NCBI RefSeq assembly: GCF_003063315.1
Contig: NZ_NERV01000003.1
Span: 496,001-560,000 of the forward strand
Length of the DNA stretch: 64,000 nt
Direction: 5' to 3'
DNA from: Limnohabitans sp. T6-5
GTDB lineage: Bacteria > Pseudomonadota > Gammaproteobacteria > Burkholderiales > Burkholderiaceae_C
The position numbers were made by a program, and so were the translations under genes. This document shows, in pieces, positions 55,604 through 64,000 of the stretch; within the stretch, counting starts at the first letter, position 1, and each line of letters opens with the position of its first letter. The notes under the pieces are model-generated. The model saw only the letters and a list, made by a program, of their open reading frames with translations. It was not told the DNA's origin and made no database searches.

Positions 55604-56599
55604 TCAGGGGTGAGCGCGCACAGATGCGCCATGGCGCTCTCGGGCTGAAAGCCACGCCTCGAATGCTTGCGCACTGGTTTTGTTGGGCGAGTAGCCGAAC
55701 AGCGTTTTGAGGGCGGTGTTTAAAAGCACAGGCCGGTAGCGCAGAAAGTCGAGTTGCTCGGGGCCGTAACGGCTGATGCCCAGTTTGTGCCCCACAAACA
55801 AAGCGGTTTGCAGCAGCCAGGCAGGCAAGACAAGGGCTTGTTTGTTCAAGCGCTGAGCGATGTCGAAGATCGTCAGAGCCCCGTCACCGGCCAGGTTGAA
55901 GCAGCCACTCTCGGCCTGGCCGCTCAGCGCATGCATGATGGCGCCGGTAACGTCTTCGTCCCAGATGAACACAAAGGGGCTGTCACTGCCACGGATGGCC
56001 AACAGGCGCTTTTTCTCAAACAGGGCGGTGATCTGGTTGTTGACCCGCTCGCCCAGGATGGTGCCGATGCGCAGCACGGTTTGCGCCAGTTGCGGGTGGC
56101 TCTGGCGGTATTGCGCCAGCATCTCTTCGACCAGGCGCTTGTGGTGCGAGTAGGCAAAGCTCTCGTTGCCGCGCAGCGGCATGTCTTCGGTGAGCCAGGC
56201 CGCGTTGTCGGCGTGGTAGCCGTAGGCCGCGCCGCTGGACGAGACCACAATGTGCGCCACGCCGTTTTGCACACAGGCTTGCAGCACGTTTTGGGTGCCA
56301 CCCACATCGACGGAATATTCAAATTCGCGGTTCGAGTCTTTGCCGGGCGTGACGATGGAGGCCAGGTGCACCACGGTGTCGATGCGGTGGGTGGCAAGGG
56401 TGCCCTCCAGCGCCGGGTCGCGCACATCTTGCGTGACGTAGGTGATGCCAGGCAGGCGATTTTCGGGTGTCACCTCGCGCACATCGACCGCGACCACGTG
56501 TGCGCAAGTACGGCGTTCTGCGAGGGTGCGAATCAGGCCCAGGCCCAAAAATCCAGAGGCCCCGGTGACCAGCACGCGGGCGGCTTGAGGTGCCTTCAC
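55604..56599 (-). CDS. NAD-dependent epimerase/dehydratase (extended SDR)
   Basis: The gene starts with GTG at 56599, overlapping the stop of the upstream transporter gene (GTGA), and encodes 331 residues. The Rossmann motif is VTGASGFLGLGLI, and the catalytic YxxxK is in FAYSHHKRLVEEML, with Ser in VSSSGAAYG. It resembles 3-beta-hydroxysteroid dehydrogenase or nucleotide-sugar epimerases. As the last gene of a four-gene operon with a monooxygenase and a bile-acid-type transporter, a role on a cyclic hydrocarbon-derived alcohol is plausible but unproven. Confidence 0.87.
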   Translation of the reverse strand: MKAPQAARVLVTGASGFLGLGLIRTLAERRTCAHVVAVDVREVTPENRLPGITYVTQDVRDPALEGTLATHRIDTVVHLASIVTPGKDSNREFEYSVDVGGTQNVLQACVQNGVAHIVVSSSGAAYGYHADNAAWLTEDMPLRGNESFAYSHHKRLVEEMLAQYRQSHPQLAQTVLRIGTILGERVNNQITALFEKKRLLAIRGSDSPFVFIWDEDVTGAIMHALSGQAESGCFNLAGDGALTIFDIAQRLNKQALVLPAWLLQTALFVGHKLGISRYGPEQLDFLRYRPVLLNTALKTLFGYSPNKTSAQAFEAWLSARERHGASVRAHP

Positions 56600-57528
56600 G
56601 CTGTGGGGTCCACCGCGGCAGGGCCGCCACTGCTCAAGGGTTTGCGCGCCCACCAACCGGCCAGGATCAGGCCCGCGATGATGTCCCAAAAGCCCCAGAC
56701 GCCGGCCACCACGGCCATGCCGCCCAAGCCGTTGAAGAAGCTGAAGATCAGCACCAGGCCCAGACCCGCGTTGCGGATGCCCACTTCGATGGACACGGCG
56801 CGGCAGTCGTAGTCGCTCAATCGCGCCAAGCGCGCAATCGACCAGCCGGTGGCAAAGGCGAGGGCATCGTGCAGCACCACCGCCATGAGCACCAGACCGA
56901 CATAGTCCATGAAGTAGCGCCAGTTGCCCGCGATGGCACCGATGATGAAGCCGATCAGGGCCAGAAAGCTGAGGATGCGCAAGGGCTTTTTAAAGCGCGC
57001 TGTAAAAGCCGGAAAGCGGTGCACGCAAGCCAGGCCCAGCACAAAGGGCAGGCCGATGATCAGGAGGATGTGCACAAACATCTGCACCGGATCGAGCGCG
57101 ATGCTGGTCAACAGCTTGGACGCCGTGGGGTGGATGCTGCCCCAGAAGGCAAAGTTCAGCGGCATGGCGAACACCGAGATGGCGTTTGACACGGCGGTCA
57201 TGGACACGCTGAGCGCCACATTGCCGTTGGCCCGGTGGGTCAGGATGTTGCTCACGTTACCCGGTGGGCAGCAGGCCACCAAAATCATGCCCAGTGCGAT
57301 GCTGGGCGCAGGCTGCAGCAAGAGCGTGAGGCCAAAGGTGATGGCGGGCAGGACCAGAAACTGCGCCGCAATGCCCACTGCAAAGGCCATGGGCATGCGC
57401 AGGAGACGGCGAAAGTCTTCAATGCGGGTATCGAGCGCGATGCCGAACATCAAAAAGCCCAGCACTGCATTGAGCACCGCCAGCGAGGCGGGGTTGAAGT
57501 TCAGGCGGATCTCGTCAACAGGCAGCAT
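56596..57528 (-). CDS. Bile acid:sodium symporter family (BASS) transporter
   Basis: The protein has 310 residues from the ATG at 57528, with 9-10 transmembrane helices. Family motifs are LMFGIALDTRIEDFRRLL, VACCPPGNVSNILTHRANGN (residues ~90-110) and EVGIRNAGLGLVL, which form the Na+ and substrate crossover region. It imports organic anions; ligands in bacteria range from bile acids to pantoate and keto acids. It starts 25 bp after the monooxygenase gene. Confidence 0.91.
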   Translation of the reverse strand: MLPVDEIRLNFNPASLAVLNAVLGFLMFGIALDTRIEDFRRLLRMPMAFAVGIAAQFLVLPAITFGLTLLLQPAPSIALGMILVACCPPGNVSNILTHRANGNVALSVSMTAVSNAISVFAMPLNFAFWGSIHPTASKLLTSIALDPVQMFVHILLIIGLPFVLGLACVHRFPAFTARFKKPLRILSFLALIGFIIGAIAGNWRYFMDYVGLVLMAVVLHDALAFATGWSIARLARLSDYDCRAVSIEVGIRNAGLGLVLIFSFFNGLGGMAVVAGVWGFWDIIAGLILAGWWARKPLSSGGPAAVDPTA

Positions 57529-57553
57529 GGGGTGTTCCTTATGGGGGCTGTGG

Positions 57554-58870
57554 TCAGGCCAGCGCGGCCGAGGCTTGGCGCACGGCGGCGCGGTAGGCGT
57601 CTTTGTTGACGTAGTAAGCCATGCGTTCGAGTTGCAGGTAGCGGTAGCCCCCCGACACATCGGGCGAGGGGCCTTGGCGGGCCTGGTTCAAGGCCGCCGC
57701 TGCTGCGCTGCCGCTGTCCAGTCCCTTGAAGTAGCGGGCCACCAGCTCGGCTTGTTCGTAGCGGCCTTGCCAGCCCAGGCCACTGGCCTCGACCATGCCC
57801 AGCACGGCCAGGCGGCTGAACTGTGGAGAGAGCATGTTGAGGTAGAGCTTGGGCGCCATGCCTTGCCAGTTGAGCAGGGCGCGGTCGATGAAGGGGTAGT
57901 GCAGCTTGTAGCCGGTGGCGGCCATGACCATGTCGTAGTCTTTTTGGCTGCCGTCCTTGAAGTGCACGGTGCGGCCGTCCATCCGCGCGATGTCGGGGCG
58001 CACCTTCACATCGCCATGGCCGATGTGGTACAGGATCAGCGAGTTGACCACCGGGTGCGACTCGTACATTTTGTAGGTGGGCTTGGGGAAACCAAAGCGC
58101 ACCGGGTCGCCGGTGAACCATTTCAAGATGGTGCTGTCAACGGCTTGCTTCAGGCGCATGGGCAGCGTGATCTTGCCGCCCACGGTGTCGGCCGGTTTGC
58201 CAAACACGTATTTGGGCACGAAGTAATAACCCCGGCGCACCGAAATGTCGATGCTTTGGGCGTGGTGCACGGCGTCGACCGCAATGTCGCAGCCCGAGTT
58301 GCCCGCGCCCACGATGAGCACGCGCTTGCCGTCGAACTGGCGGGCGCTTTTGTAGGCCGAGGTGTGCAGCAGCTCGCCGCTGAACTGGCCTTCAAAGGCG
58401 GGCATATTGGGCTCGGCCAGGGTGCCGTTGGCAATGACCACGCCTTTGTAGTTGGCCGTCTCCAGTGGGCCGTTGCCGGGGTCGATGCTCACGCGCCAGA
58501 GCGTGTCGGGGGCATCACTGACCGGTTCGACCCGGACCACGCGCACGCCAAAGCGGTAATGCCGCAGCAAATCGAAATGCTCGGCATAGGCCTTGAAATA
58601 AGGCAGCAACTCGCGGTGGCTGGGGTAGTCGGCCACATCACCAGCCATCGGAAATTCGGTGAATTCCGTCATGCGTTTACTGGAGATCAGATGGGCGGAC
58701 TCGTAGACGGTGGAGCGGGGGTTGCCTGCGTTCCACAGGCCACCCACTTCGGTGTGGGCTTCAAAGCCCTGAAAGGGCACGCCGTGCAGGCTGAGCGCCC
58801 GCGCACCGGCCAGGCCAGCGGGGCCTGCGCCGATGAGGGCGATTTGTTCTTCGGTGGGGGTGGTGTTCAT
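57554..58870 (-). CDS. Flavin-containing monooxygenase
   Basis: This 438-residue two-dinucleotide-domain flavoprotein has FAD motif LIGAGPAGLAGARAL near residue 12, NADPH motif VLIVGAGNSGCDIAVD near residue 184, and the late MVMAATGYK motif. The strict Baeyer-Villiger fingerprint was not seen, so N-, S- or C-oxygenation of a small substrate is the safer call. The start overlaps the SDR stop by ATGA. Confidence 0.92.
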   Translation of the reverse strand: MNTTPTEEQIALIGAGPAGLAGARALSLHGVPFQGFEAHTEVGGLWNAGNPRSTVYESAHLISSKRMTEFTEFPMAGDVADYPSHRELLPYFKAYAEHFDLLRHYRFGVRVVRVEPVSDAPDTLWRVSIDPGNGPLETANYKGVVIANGTLAEPNMPAFEGQFSGELLHTSAYKSARQFDGKRVLIVGAGNSGCDIAVDAVHHAQSIDISVRRGYYFVPKYVFGKPADTVGGKITLPMRLKQAVDSTILKWFTGDPVRFGFPKPTYKMYESHPVVNSLILYHIGHGDVKVRPDIARMDGRTVHFKDGSQKDYDMVMAATGYKLHYPFIDRALLNWQGMAPKLYLNMLSPQFSRLAVLGMVEASGLGWQGRYEQAELVARYFKGLDSGSAAAAALNQARQGPSPDVSGGYRYLQLERMAYYVNKDAYRAAVRQASAALA

Positions 58871-59685
58871 GGTGGGGACGATGAGGATGGTGGCAGACCC
58901 GGAATGGGGGTGGCGCCCGCCTGGCCTGCACGCGGCTTGCGGGGCTGGCCCAGCAAGATGTGGTCGTGCAAGCGGGTGGGTAGCAACGACAAGGCTTTGG
59001 ACAGCCAGCCGATGCGCCGGGGCAAGACGATGTGTTCACGGCCTTGGTCCACCCCTTGCAGCAAAGCGCTGGCGGCTTCGTCGGGGCCGAGCAGGCCGGG
59101 CATGGCGAAGGTGTTGCCTGCCGTGAGCGCGGTGCGCAAATAACCGGGGCTGACGGTGTGAACGGTGAGTTGCGTGGGCCGCAATTCGGCGCGCAGGCTT
59201 TGCAAATAGGCGATCAAGCCCGCTTTGCTGGCGCAATATGCGCCATTGCCTGGCATGCCGCGCCAACCTGCCACACTGGCCACGCCGACCAGCGCGCCGC
59301 CTTGGCCGCTGTCACGCATGGTGCTCAAAAAAGGGTGGAAAGTGGTGGCTACGCCCAACAAGTTGATCTCCAGCATGCGGCGCATCACCGTCAGGTCGGT
59401 GGCCTCTGCGGTGTCAAAGCCACCGGCCACGCCCGCATTGGCAATGACCAAATCGGGTACGCCGTGGTGTTGTAGCCAGTCTGCGCCCATGGCTTGCATG
59501 GCGACTGCATCCGAAACGTCGGGGGTGTAAATGCGGCAACGCTTTGGCGCCAGCGCCGCCAAGGCGTTCAAGGCCTTGGTGTTCATGCCGACCAGGGCCA
59601 CTTGGGCGCCTTGTTCGATCAGAAGACGCGCCAGGGACTGCCCTAGGCCCCCACAGGCGCCGGTGATGACTGCGTTGCGAAACAT
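58867..59685 (-). CDS. Short-chain dehydrogenase/reductase
   Basis: This 272-residue classical SDR has TGACGGLGQSLARLL at the N-terminus, NAG in VIANAGVAGG, Ser in VGVASVAGWRG, and YCASK as the catalytic YxxxK near residue 155. The hydrophobic C-terminal part (ALSLLPTRLHDHILLGQP) may associate with membranes. It is the first gene of the operon SDR - monooxygenase - transporter - epimerase. Confidence 0.91.
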   Translation of the reverse strand: MFRNAVITGACGGLGQSLARLLIEQGAQVALVGMNTKALNALAALAPKRCRIYTPDVSDAVAMQAMGADWLQHHGVPDLVIANAGVAGGFDTAEATDLTVMRRMLEINLLGVATTFHPFLSTMRDSGQGGALVGVASVAGWRGMPGNGAYCASKAGLIAYLQSLRAELRPTQLTVHTVSPGYLRTALTAGNTFAMPGLLGPDEAASALLQGVDQGREHIVLPRRIGWLSKALSLLPTRLHDHILLGQPRKPRAGQAGATPIPGLPPSSSSPP

Positions 59686-59784
59686 GTTGTGCTGAAAATC
59701 CGTGAATTTGTTCTGAACGATTTTGGCATGTCAAGGTGCTCACGCCCTTCGGTAAAGACCCTTGTACGGGCCCGGCAGTCGGAT

Positions 59785-59853
59785 GTCGGAGTCTTCGACG
59801 ACCGACCTGCGGGGCGTATGCGGTCTTGCAGGTCGGTACTCGAAGAGTCCGAC
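59785..59853. repeat. REPIN copy 8
   Basis: The left inverted REP (GTCGGAGTCTTCGACGACCG...) and right REP (GCAGGTCGGTACTCGAAG...GTCCGAC) enclose a spacer of about 17 bases. It lies between the SDR gene and livF, both on the minus strand. Confidence 0.85.
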
Positions 59854-59890
59854 CTTGCGTGTTCTTCGGGAGTTGCAAGAGGGCTACGCG

Positions 59891-60604
59891 TCAGACACCC
59901 AGATGCAGATCGAGCACAGTGGGCGATTCGCGCAGCTGTTCGGAGCTGCCTTCATAAGCCACTTCGCCCTTTACCAAAATCACGTTGCGGTCAGTGATCT
60001 GTGTGACGTGTTTCCAGTTTTTGTCCACGATGATGGTGCTGATGCCGCTTTGCTTGATGAGGCTGCAGATGCGCCAGATTTCTCGGGCGATCAGCGGGGC
60101 CAGTCCTTCGGTGGCTTCGTCCAGAATCAGCACATCGGGGTTGGTCATCAGTGCCCGGCCGATCGTGAGCATTTGTTGCTCGCCGCCTGACAGCTGCTGG
60201 CCGCCGTGGTTCAGGCGCTCGGTCAGGCGTGGGAAGGTTTCCAGCACGCGTTCATAGGTCCAGTCGCGTTGGCCTTGTGTGCCAGCGCGGGCCGCCATCT
60301 TGAGGTTTTCAACGACGCTCAGGTTGCCGAAGATGCCACGGCCCTCGGGCACATAGGCGATGCCCATTTGTGCGACTTCAAAGGTGGGGCGACCATTCAT
60401 GGCTTGGCCCTTGATTTGCACGGTGCCACTTTGCGGTGGCACGATGCCCATGATGGACTTCAGCAGTGTGCTTTTGCCCATGCCGTTGCGGCCCATCAGG
60501 CCAATGGTTTCGCCGCGGGCGACAAAGAAGTCGATGCCGCGCAGGATGTGGCTGGCACCGTAGTAAGTGTTCAGGCCTTGGGCGTTGATCAAGAGTTCGC
60601 TCAT
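59891..60604 (-). CDS. livF: Branched-chain amino acid-type ABC transporter ATP-binding protein LivF
   Basis: This 237-residue ABC ATPase has Walker A GRNGMGKST near residue 38, signature LSGGEQQML, Walker B VLILDEATEGL. The LivF-type order (last in livKHMGF) and the ending ESPTVLDLHLGV fit. The start at 60604 is one base from the livG stop. Confidence 0.93.
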   Translation of the reverse strand: MSELLINAQGLNTYYGASHILRGIDFFVARGETIGLMGRNGMGKSTLLKSIMGIVPPQSGTVQIKGQAMNGRPTFEVAQMGIAYVPEGRGIFGNLSVVENLKMAARAGTQGQRDWTYERVLETFPRLTERLNHGGQQLSGGEQQMLTIGRALMTNPDVLILDEATEGLAPLIAREIWRICSLIKQSGISTIIVDKNWKHVTQITDRNVILVKGEVAYEGSSEQLRESPTVLDLHLGV

Positions 60605-60605
60605 C

Positions 60606-61373
60606 TCAATGTTCCTCACCCAGGTAGGCGGCTTGCACGCCGCTGTCGGCGCGCACGATCTGGGGTTTGTCGCTGGCGATCACCTGACCGTTGACCATCA
60701 CCGTCAGGTGGTCGGCCAGGGTGAAGATCGCGTCGATGTCGTGTTCAACCAGCATCATGGCGTGGTCTTTTTTCAGGCGCAGCAAGAGCTGCACCATGCT
60801 TTCTGCCTCCGCCAAGCCCATACCGGCCAGCGGCTCGTCCAGCAACAGGACCAACGGCTCGGTGGCCAGCGTCATGGCAATTTCCAGCTGGCGTTGTTCG
60901 CCGTGACTGGCCGCGCCTGCGATGGTGTGGCGGCGGTTTTGCAGACCTGCCAGCTCCATGGCGCGCTCGGCCCGTTCGTTGACGACTTTCATGTGGGCGG
61001 CTTGGCTGAACCAGCCCATTGGGTTGAAAGGCGAGGGTTGCACACGCGACTGCGCTGACAGGCGCACGTTGTCCCAGACGCTGAAGGTGCGGAAGATGTT
61101 GGTCTTTTGGTAGCTTCGGCCCAGACGGTGGCGCGAGATTTTTTCGGGTGCCCAGCCGGTGATGTCGGTGCCGCTGAGCGTGATGGTGCCGCTGGTGGGG
61201 GGCAAGTCGCCCGAGAGTAAATTGGTCAGCGTGGATTTGCCCGCCCCGTTGGGGCCGATCACGGCATGGATGTGGCCAAGCCACAGGTCGACGTTGACTT
61301 GCTGGACGGCGGCCAACCCACCAAAACGTTTGGTCAGCTGGCGTGCCGACATCAGGGTTTGGCGCTCACTCAT
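60606..61373 (-). CDS. livG: ABC transporter ATP-binding protein LivG
   Basis: The protein has 255 residues from MSERQTLMSARQL at 61373. Walker A is GPNGAGKST. The signature region is ASHGEQRQLEIAM (LSGGQ replaced by ASHGE, a variant seen in LivG proteins), and Walker B is LLLDEPLAG. It pairs with LivF under the LivHM permease. Its start overlaps livM by 8 bp. Confidence 0.93.
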   Translation of the reverse strand: MSERQTLMSARQLTKRFGGLAAVQQVNVDLWLGHIHAVIGPNGAGKSTLTNLLSGDLPPTSGTITLSGTDITGWAPEKISRHRLGRSYQKTNIFRTFSVWDNVRLSAQSRVQPSPFNPMGWFSQAAHMKVVNERAERAMELAGLQNRRHTIAGAASHGEQRQLEIAMTLATEPLVLLLDEPLAGMGLAEAESMVQLLLRLKKDHAMMLVEHDIDAIFTLADHLTVMVNGQVIASDKPQIVRADSGVQAAYLGEEH

Positions 61374-62364
61374 GGTGCGCCTCCTTGCGTGCAAAGATGC
61401 GGGTGATGATTCCCAATATGCCTTTGGGGGCAAACACAATCAAGGCCACGATGAACAGGCCCATCCACATTTGCCAGTGTTTGCCGGTTTCAAAGTTGCC
61501 AATGGCGGGCAGGTCCTTGAAGACACTCAGCAGGACTTCAAAAGAAAAGGCGCCAATGATGGCCCCAGCGAAATTGCCCATGCCACCCAGGATGACCATC
61601 ATGATGGCGTGCGCGCTCATGTGAAAGCCCATGAGTTCGGGGTTCACAAAGCCGCTTTGCGCAGCCCACAGGTAACCCGCCAGTCCGGCCAGCGCACCGG
61701 CCAGCGTGAAGGCCGCGAGCTTGTGTCTGAAGGTGTCAAAACCTAAAGCGCGCATGCGGTGCTCGTTCACGCGGATGCCCGACAGGGCTCGGCCAAAGGG
61801 GCTCCACAGCAGGCGGCGCAAGAAGCCGTACACACCGACCAGGCAGGCGAGTGTGAAGAAATAAAAGACCTGCTTGTTTTCCAGGTTGACCACGACGGCA
61901 TCGGGCTTGAAGTTCAGGAAGAGACCGTCGGAGCCGCCCAGAACCTTGTTGTCAAAAAACACGAAGAACACCATTTGCGCAAAAGCCATGGTGACCATGA
62001 TGAAGTAAATGCCTTGTGTGCGCACCACCAGAACGCCAATGATGAGTGCAGCGAGTGCCGAGGCGCCTACGGCAATGGGCAGGCTGCTGTAGAGGCTGAT
62101 GGGGTTGTCTTGCGGCGTCAGAAAAGCCAGCGCATAACCGGCAATGCCAAAGTAGGCCGCATGACCCAGCGACACCAGACCGGTGACGCCTTGCAGCAGA
62201 TCAAGGCTCATCGCAAAGATGGCCAGGATCATCATGCGGTTGACCATGTCGATGTAAAAGTTGCTTCCGACAAAGGGGAAGGCAAGCAAAGCCGCAAGGC
62301 CCAGCACGAGCAGCAACTGCACGCTGCGTGGCAGGATTTCCAGATGGGTTTGGGGGGCGCTCAT
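61366..62364 (-). CDS. livM: ABC transporter permease LivM
   Basis: The protein has 332 residues from MSAPQTHLEIL at 62364 and about ten transmembrane helices. Family motifs are SLDLLQGVTGLVSLGHAAYFG near residue 55 and GRALSGIRVNEHRMRALGFD, the cytoplasmic coupling loop. It is an inner-membrane half of the LivHM channel. Confidence 0.93.
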   Translation of the reverse strand: MSAPQTHLEILPRSVQLLLVLGLAALLAFPFVGSNFYIDMVNRMMILAIFAMSLDLLQGVTGLVSLGHAAYFGIAGYALAFLTPQDNPISLYSSLPIAVGASALAALIIGVLVVRTQGIYFIMVTMAFAQMVFFVFFDNKVLGGSDGLFLNFKPDAVVVNLENKQVFYFFTLACLVGVYGFLRRLLWSPFGRALSGIRVNEHRMRALGFDTFRHKLAAFTLAGALAGLAGYLWAAQSGFVNPELMGFHMSAHAIMMVILGGMGNFAGAIIGAFSFEVLLSVFKDLPAIGNFETGKHWQMWMGLFIVALIVFAPKGILGIITRIFARKEAHHE

Positions 62365-62371
62365 GTCGATC

Positions 62372-63235
62372 TCACTGTTTGAAAAGGCCTTCGGGCTTGT
62401 ACAAAAGCACCGCAGCCATGAGCACATACACCAGCATGCCGGAAACCTGCGGCAGCAAGACTTTGCCAAATGTGTCGACCAGGCCCACCAGCAAGGCTGC
62501 GATGAGTGCACCGCGCACCGAGCCGATGCCACCAATGACCACGACCACAAAGCACATGATCAGCACTTGAGAGCCCATGTTGGGGTAAACACTGGAAATG
62601 GGGGCGGCGATCATGCCGGCAATGGCCGCCAGGCCCACACCCAGCGCAAACACCACCGCATGGATCAAGCTGATGTTCACGCCCAGCGCTTCGGTCATTT
62701 CGTGGTTGAAGGCACCCGCACGGATCTTCATGCCCAGGCGGGTTTTGGAAATCAGCAAATACAGACCCAGTGCGAGCAGCAGGCACACGCCTGACATGAA
62801 CAGGCGATACACCGGGTAAGACAGGGTATCGGTCAGTGCAATGGATGCTGACAGGACTTCGGGAATTTGCACGCCGTGCACATCGTCGCCCCACAACATG
62901 GAGCGCATTTCTTCAAACACATAGATCAACCCAAAGGTCAGCAGCACTTGATCGAGGTGATCGCGATGGTAAAAGTGTTTGAACAGCAGCTTTTCAAGCA
63001 AGAGGCCAAACACCACCGACAGCGCGGTGCCCACGATGATGGCCAGGGTGAAGCTGCCCAGAATTCCCGCCAGTGACCAGGCCAAGTAAGCGCCCAGCAT
63101 GTAAAAGCTGCCATGCGCCAGGTTCACCACGCCCATGATGCCGAAGATCAGTGTGAGGCCTGCGGCCAGCATGAACAGCAGCAGCCCATACTGGACGCTG
63201 TTGAGCAGCTGGATCAAAAAATTGATGAAGTCCAT
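62372..63235 (-). CDS. livH: ABC transporter permease LivH
   Basis: This 287-residue permease with eight or nine helices has LTLIFGIMGVVNLAHGSFYMLGAY in the N-half (residues ~27-50) and RAGAFNHEMTEALGVNI as coupling loop. It pairs with LivM. It is separated from livK by a hairpin, which usually gives the binding protein higher expression. Confidence 0.93.
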   Translation of the reverse strand: MDFINFLIQLLNSVQYGLLLFMLAAGLTLIFGIMGVVNLAHGSFYMLGAYLAWSLAGILGSFTLAIIVGTALSVVFGLLLEKLLFKHFYHRDHLDQVLLTFGLIYVFEEMRSMLWGDDVHGVQIPEVLSASIALTDTLSYPVYRLFMSGVCLLLALGLYLLISKTRLGMKIRAGAFNHEMTEALGVNISLIHAVVFALGVGLAAIAGMIAAPISSVYPNMGSQVLIMCFVVVVIGGIGSVRGALIAALLVGLVDTFGKVLLPQVSGMLVYVLMAAVLLYKPEGLFKQ

Positions 63236-63280
63236 GGGTTTTCTACAAGATGAAAAACGGTCATGTCATGGCCATTGGGG

Positions 63281-63309
63281 AAAGAAAAACGGCGGATGTT
63301 TCCGCCGTT
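63281..63309 (-). terminator. Terminator/attenuator between livK and livH
   Basis: On the minus strand AACGGCGGA and TCCGCCGTT form a 9-bp stem with a 4-base loop, followed by TTTCTTT. It lies 47 bp after the livK stop, so it probably limits read-through into livHMGF. Confidence 0.82.
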
Positions 63310-63355
63310 GTTGGGAGTGTGGGTTTGCGGGGCACGGCTCACCGTGCGCCGTGCA

Positions 63356-64000
63356 TCACAGGCGGCAGCCTGCGCCGGAATCTGCCAGGGCCTTGACGGC
63401 CACACCCAGCACCTTGTTCTCACCCTTGACCACTTCGCGCAGGTACATGTCTTGCACGGGGTTGTGGGCTTTGCTCATGGTCCACTTGCCGCGTGGGCTG
63501 TCGATCACGGCGCCTTCCATGGCTTTGTACAAAGCCGGTTTTTGGCTCAAGTCGCCTTTGACCGCGTTGGCACCCTGGATCAGCAGCAAGCCCGTGTCAT
63601 AGCCTTGCACCGCGTACACGTCAGGCTGCATTTTGAAAGTCTTGGCATAGGCCAGGCGGAATTCGTGGTTGCGCTTGGTGTCCAGGCTGTCGGCGTAGTG
63701 CAGGGTGGTCATCACGCCTTCGGCAGCGGGACCTGCGGCTTCGATCACGCCTTCGGTCAGGAAGCCCGAACCGTACAGGGCGATCTTGCCCTTGAGGCCC
63801 GCAGCGGCAAAGTCTTTCATGAACTTGGCCGCAGCGCCACCAGCGAAAAAGCAGGCCACGGCGTCAGGCTTGAGGGCAGCGATTTCGGTCAACAGAGCCT
63901 GGAATTCGACGTTGGGGAAGGGCAGGCCCAGTTCCTTGACGATGGTGCCGCCGGCCTTGGTGTAGCTGTCGCGGAAACCCTCAAAGGCTTCGTCACCAGC
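63356..64000 (-). CDS. livK: Branched-chain amino acid-type ABC transporter substrate-binding protein LivK, 3' part
   Basis: This is the C-terminal ~214 residues of a Leu/Ile/Val-type type I periplasmic-binding protein; the N-terminus lies beyond the window. Visible features are the hinge/inter-lobe region (DAVACFFAGGAAAKFMKDF), the Y-Q-G-Y-D-T block (YAVQGYDTGLLLIQ) and the end RGKWTMSKAHNPVQDMYLREV. The ligand is not determinable; members bind amino acids, aromatic acids or amides. Confidence 0.93.
   Translation of the reverse strand, partial: AGDEAFEGFRDSYTKAGGTIVKELGLPFPNVEFQALLTEIAALKPDAVACFFAGGAAAKFMKDFAAAGLKGKIALYGSGFLTEGVIEAAGPAAEGVMTTLHYADSLDTKRNHEFRLAYAKTFKMQPDVYAVQGYDTGLLLIQGANAVKGDLSQKPALYKAMEGAVIDSPRGKWTMSKAHNPVQDMYLREVVKGENKVLGVAVKALADSGAGCRL

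Overview
The window reads as a chromosomal segment of a betaproteobacterium of the order Burkholderiales, most likely a Comamonadaceae relative (Limnohabitans / Rhodoferax / Polaromonas type). This is inferred from GC-rich coding sequence, an iscR-iscS-iscU-iscA-hscB-hscA-fdx operon, a sigma-70 with a long Ala/Lys/Pro-rich N-terminus, intracellular PHB depolymerase, three Bug-type solute receptors with one TctAB pair, and PaaZ. No database was consulted. No phage, plasmid, IS transposase, CRISPR array or rRNA was seen. There is one tRNA, Val(CAC).

Layout. 1-7.6 kb: methylmalonyl-CoA route of propionyl-CoA catabolism on the + strand (3' part of methylmalonyl-CoA mutase, meaB, pccB, pccA, a VOC epimerase-like gene). 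It is interrupted between mutase and meaB by a ribbon-helix-helix/PIN toxin-antitoxin pair and a DUF4260 membrane protein. 7.8-11.4 kb (-): orphan RnfB-type ferredoxin, PHB depolymerase with a histone-like tail, aromatic/aspartate aminotransferase. 11.6-16.3 kb (+): a large lipoprotein of unknown role, ccdAB module 1, uvrB. 16.5-22.7 kb (+): complete ISC iron-sulfur operon behind an IscR-type operator, then dnaQ. 22.8-26.4 kb (+): tRNA-Val, a leuD-like gene remnant, and a receptor / CoA-transferase / HMG-CoA-lyase-like operon. 26.8-30 kb (+): paaZ behind a palindromic operator, a methyltransferase, a YkgJ-type protein. 30-34.2 kb (-): rpoD, a REP array, mogA, darP; then pmbA and an EamA exporter (+). 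36.7-42.2 kb (-): deacetylase-like amidohydrolase, tctA, tctB, tctC, class III aminotransferase, with a divergent MarR regulator. 42.9-46.6 kb: GMC oxidoreductase and a Bug receptor (-) with a divergent LysR regulator. 46.6-47.3 kb (-): yqeY and rpsU. 47.6-55.4 kb: type Vd patatin autotransporter, YhiN-type flavoprotein, ccdAB module 2, cobA-ybiB, a leaderless solute-binding protein, tsaD. 55.6-59.7 kb (-): a four-gene operon of SDR, flavin monooxygenase, BASS transporter and epimerase. 59.9-64 kb (-): livF-G-M-H and the 3' part of livK.

The most striking non-coding signal is a family of GTAG-type REP/REPIN elements scattered through at least eight intergenic sites, including a 91-bp tandem array upstream of rpoD. 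Their stems vary in a compensatory way around a conserved one-base bulge, as expected of REP sequences mobilised by a RAYT (TnpA-REP) that must lie outside the window. The other points worth testing are the toxin-antitoxin insertion in the propionate operon, two ccdAB modules that share a promoter/operator motif, the PhaZ tail, and several uncharacterised catabolic operons.
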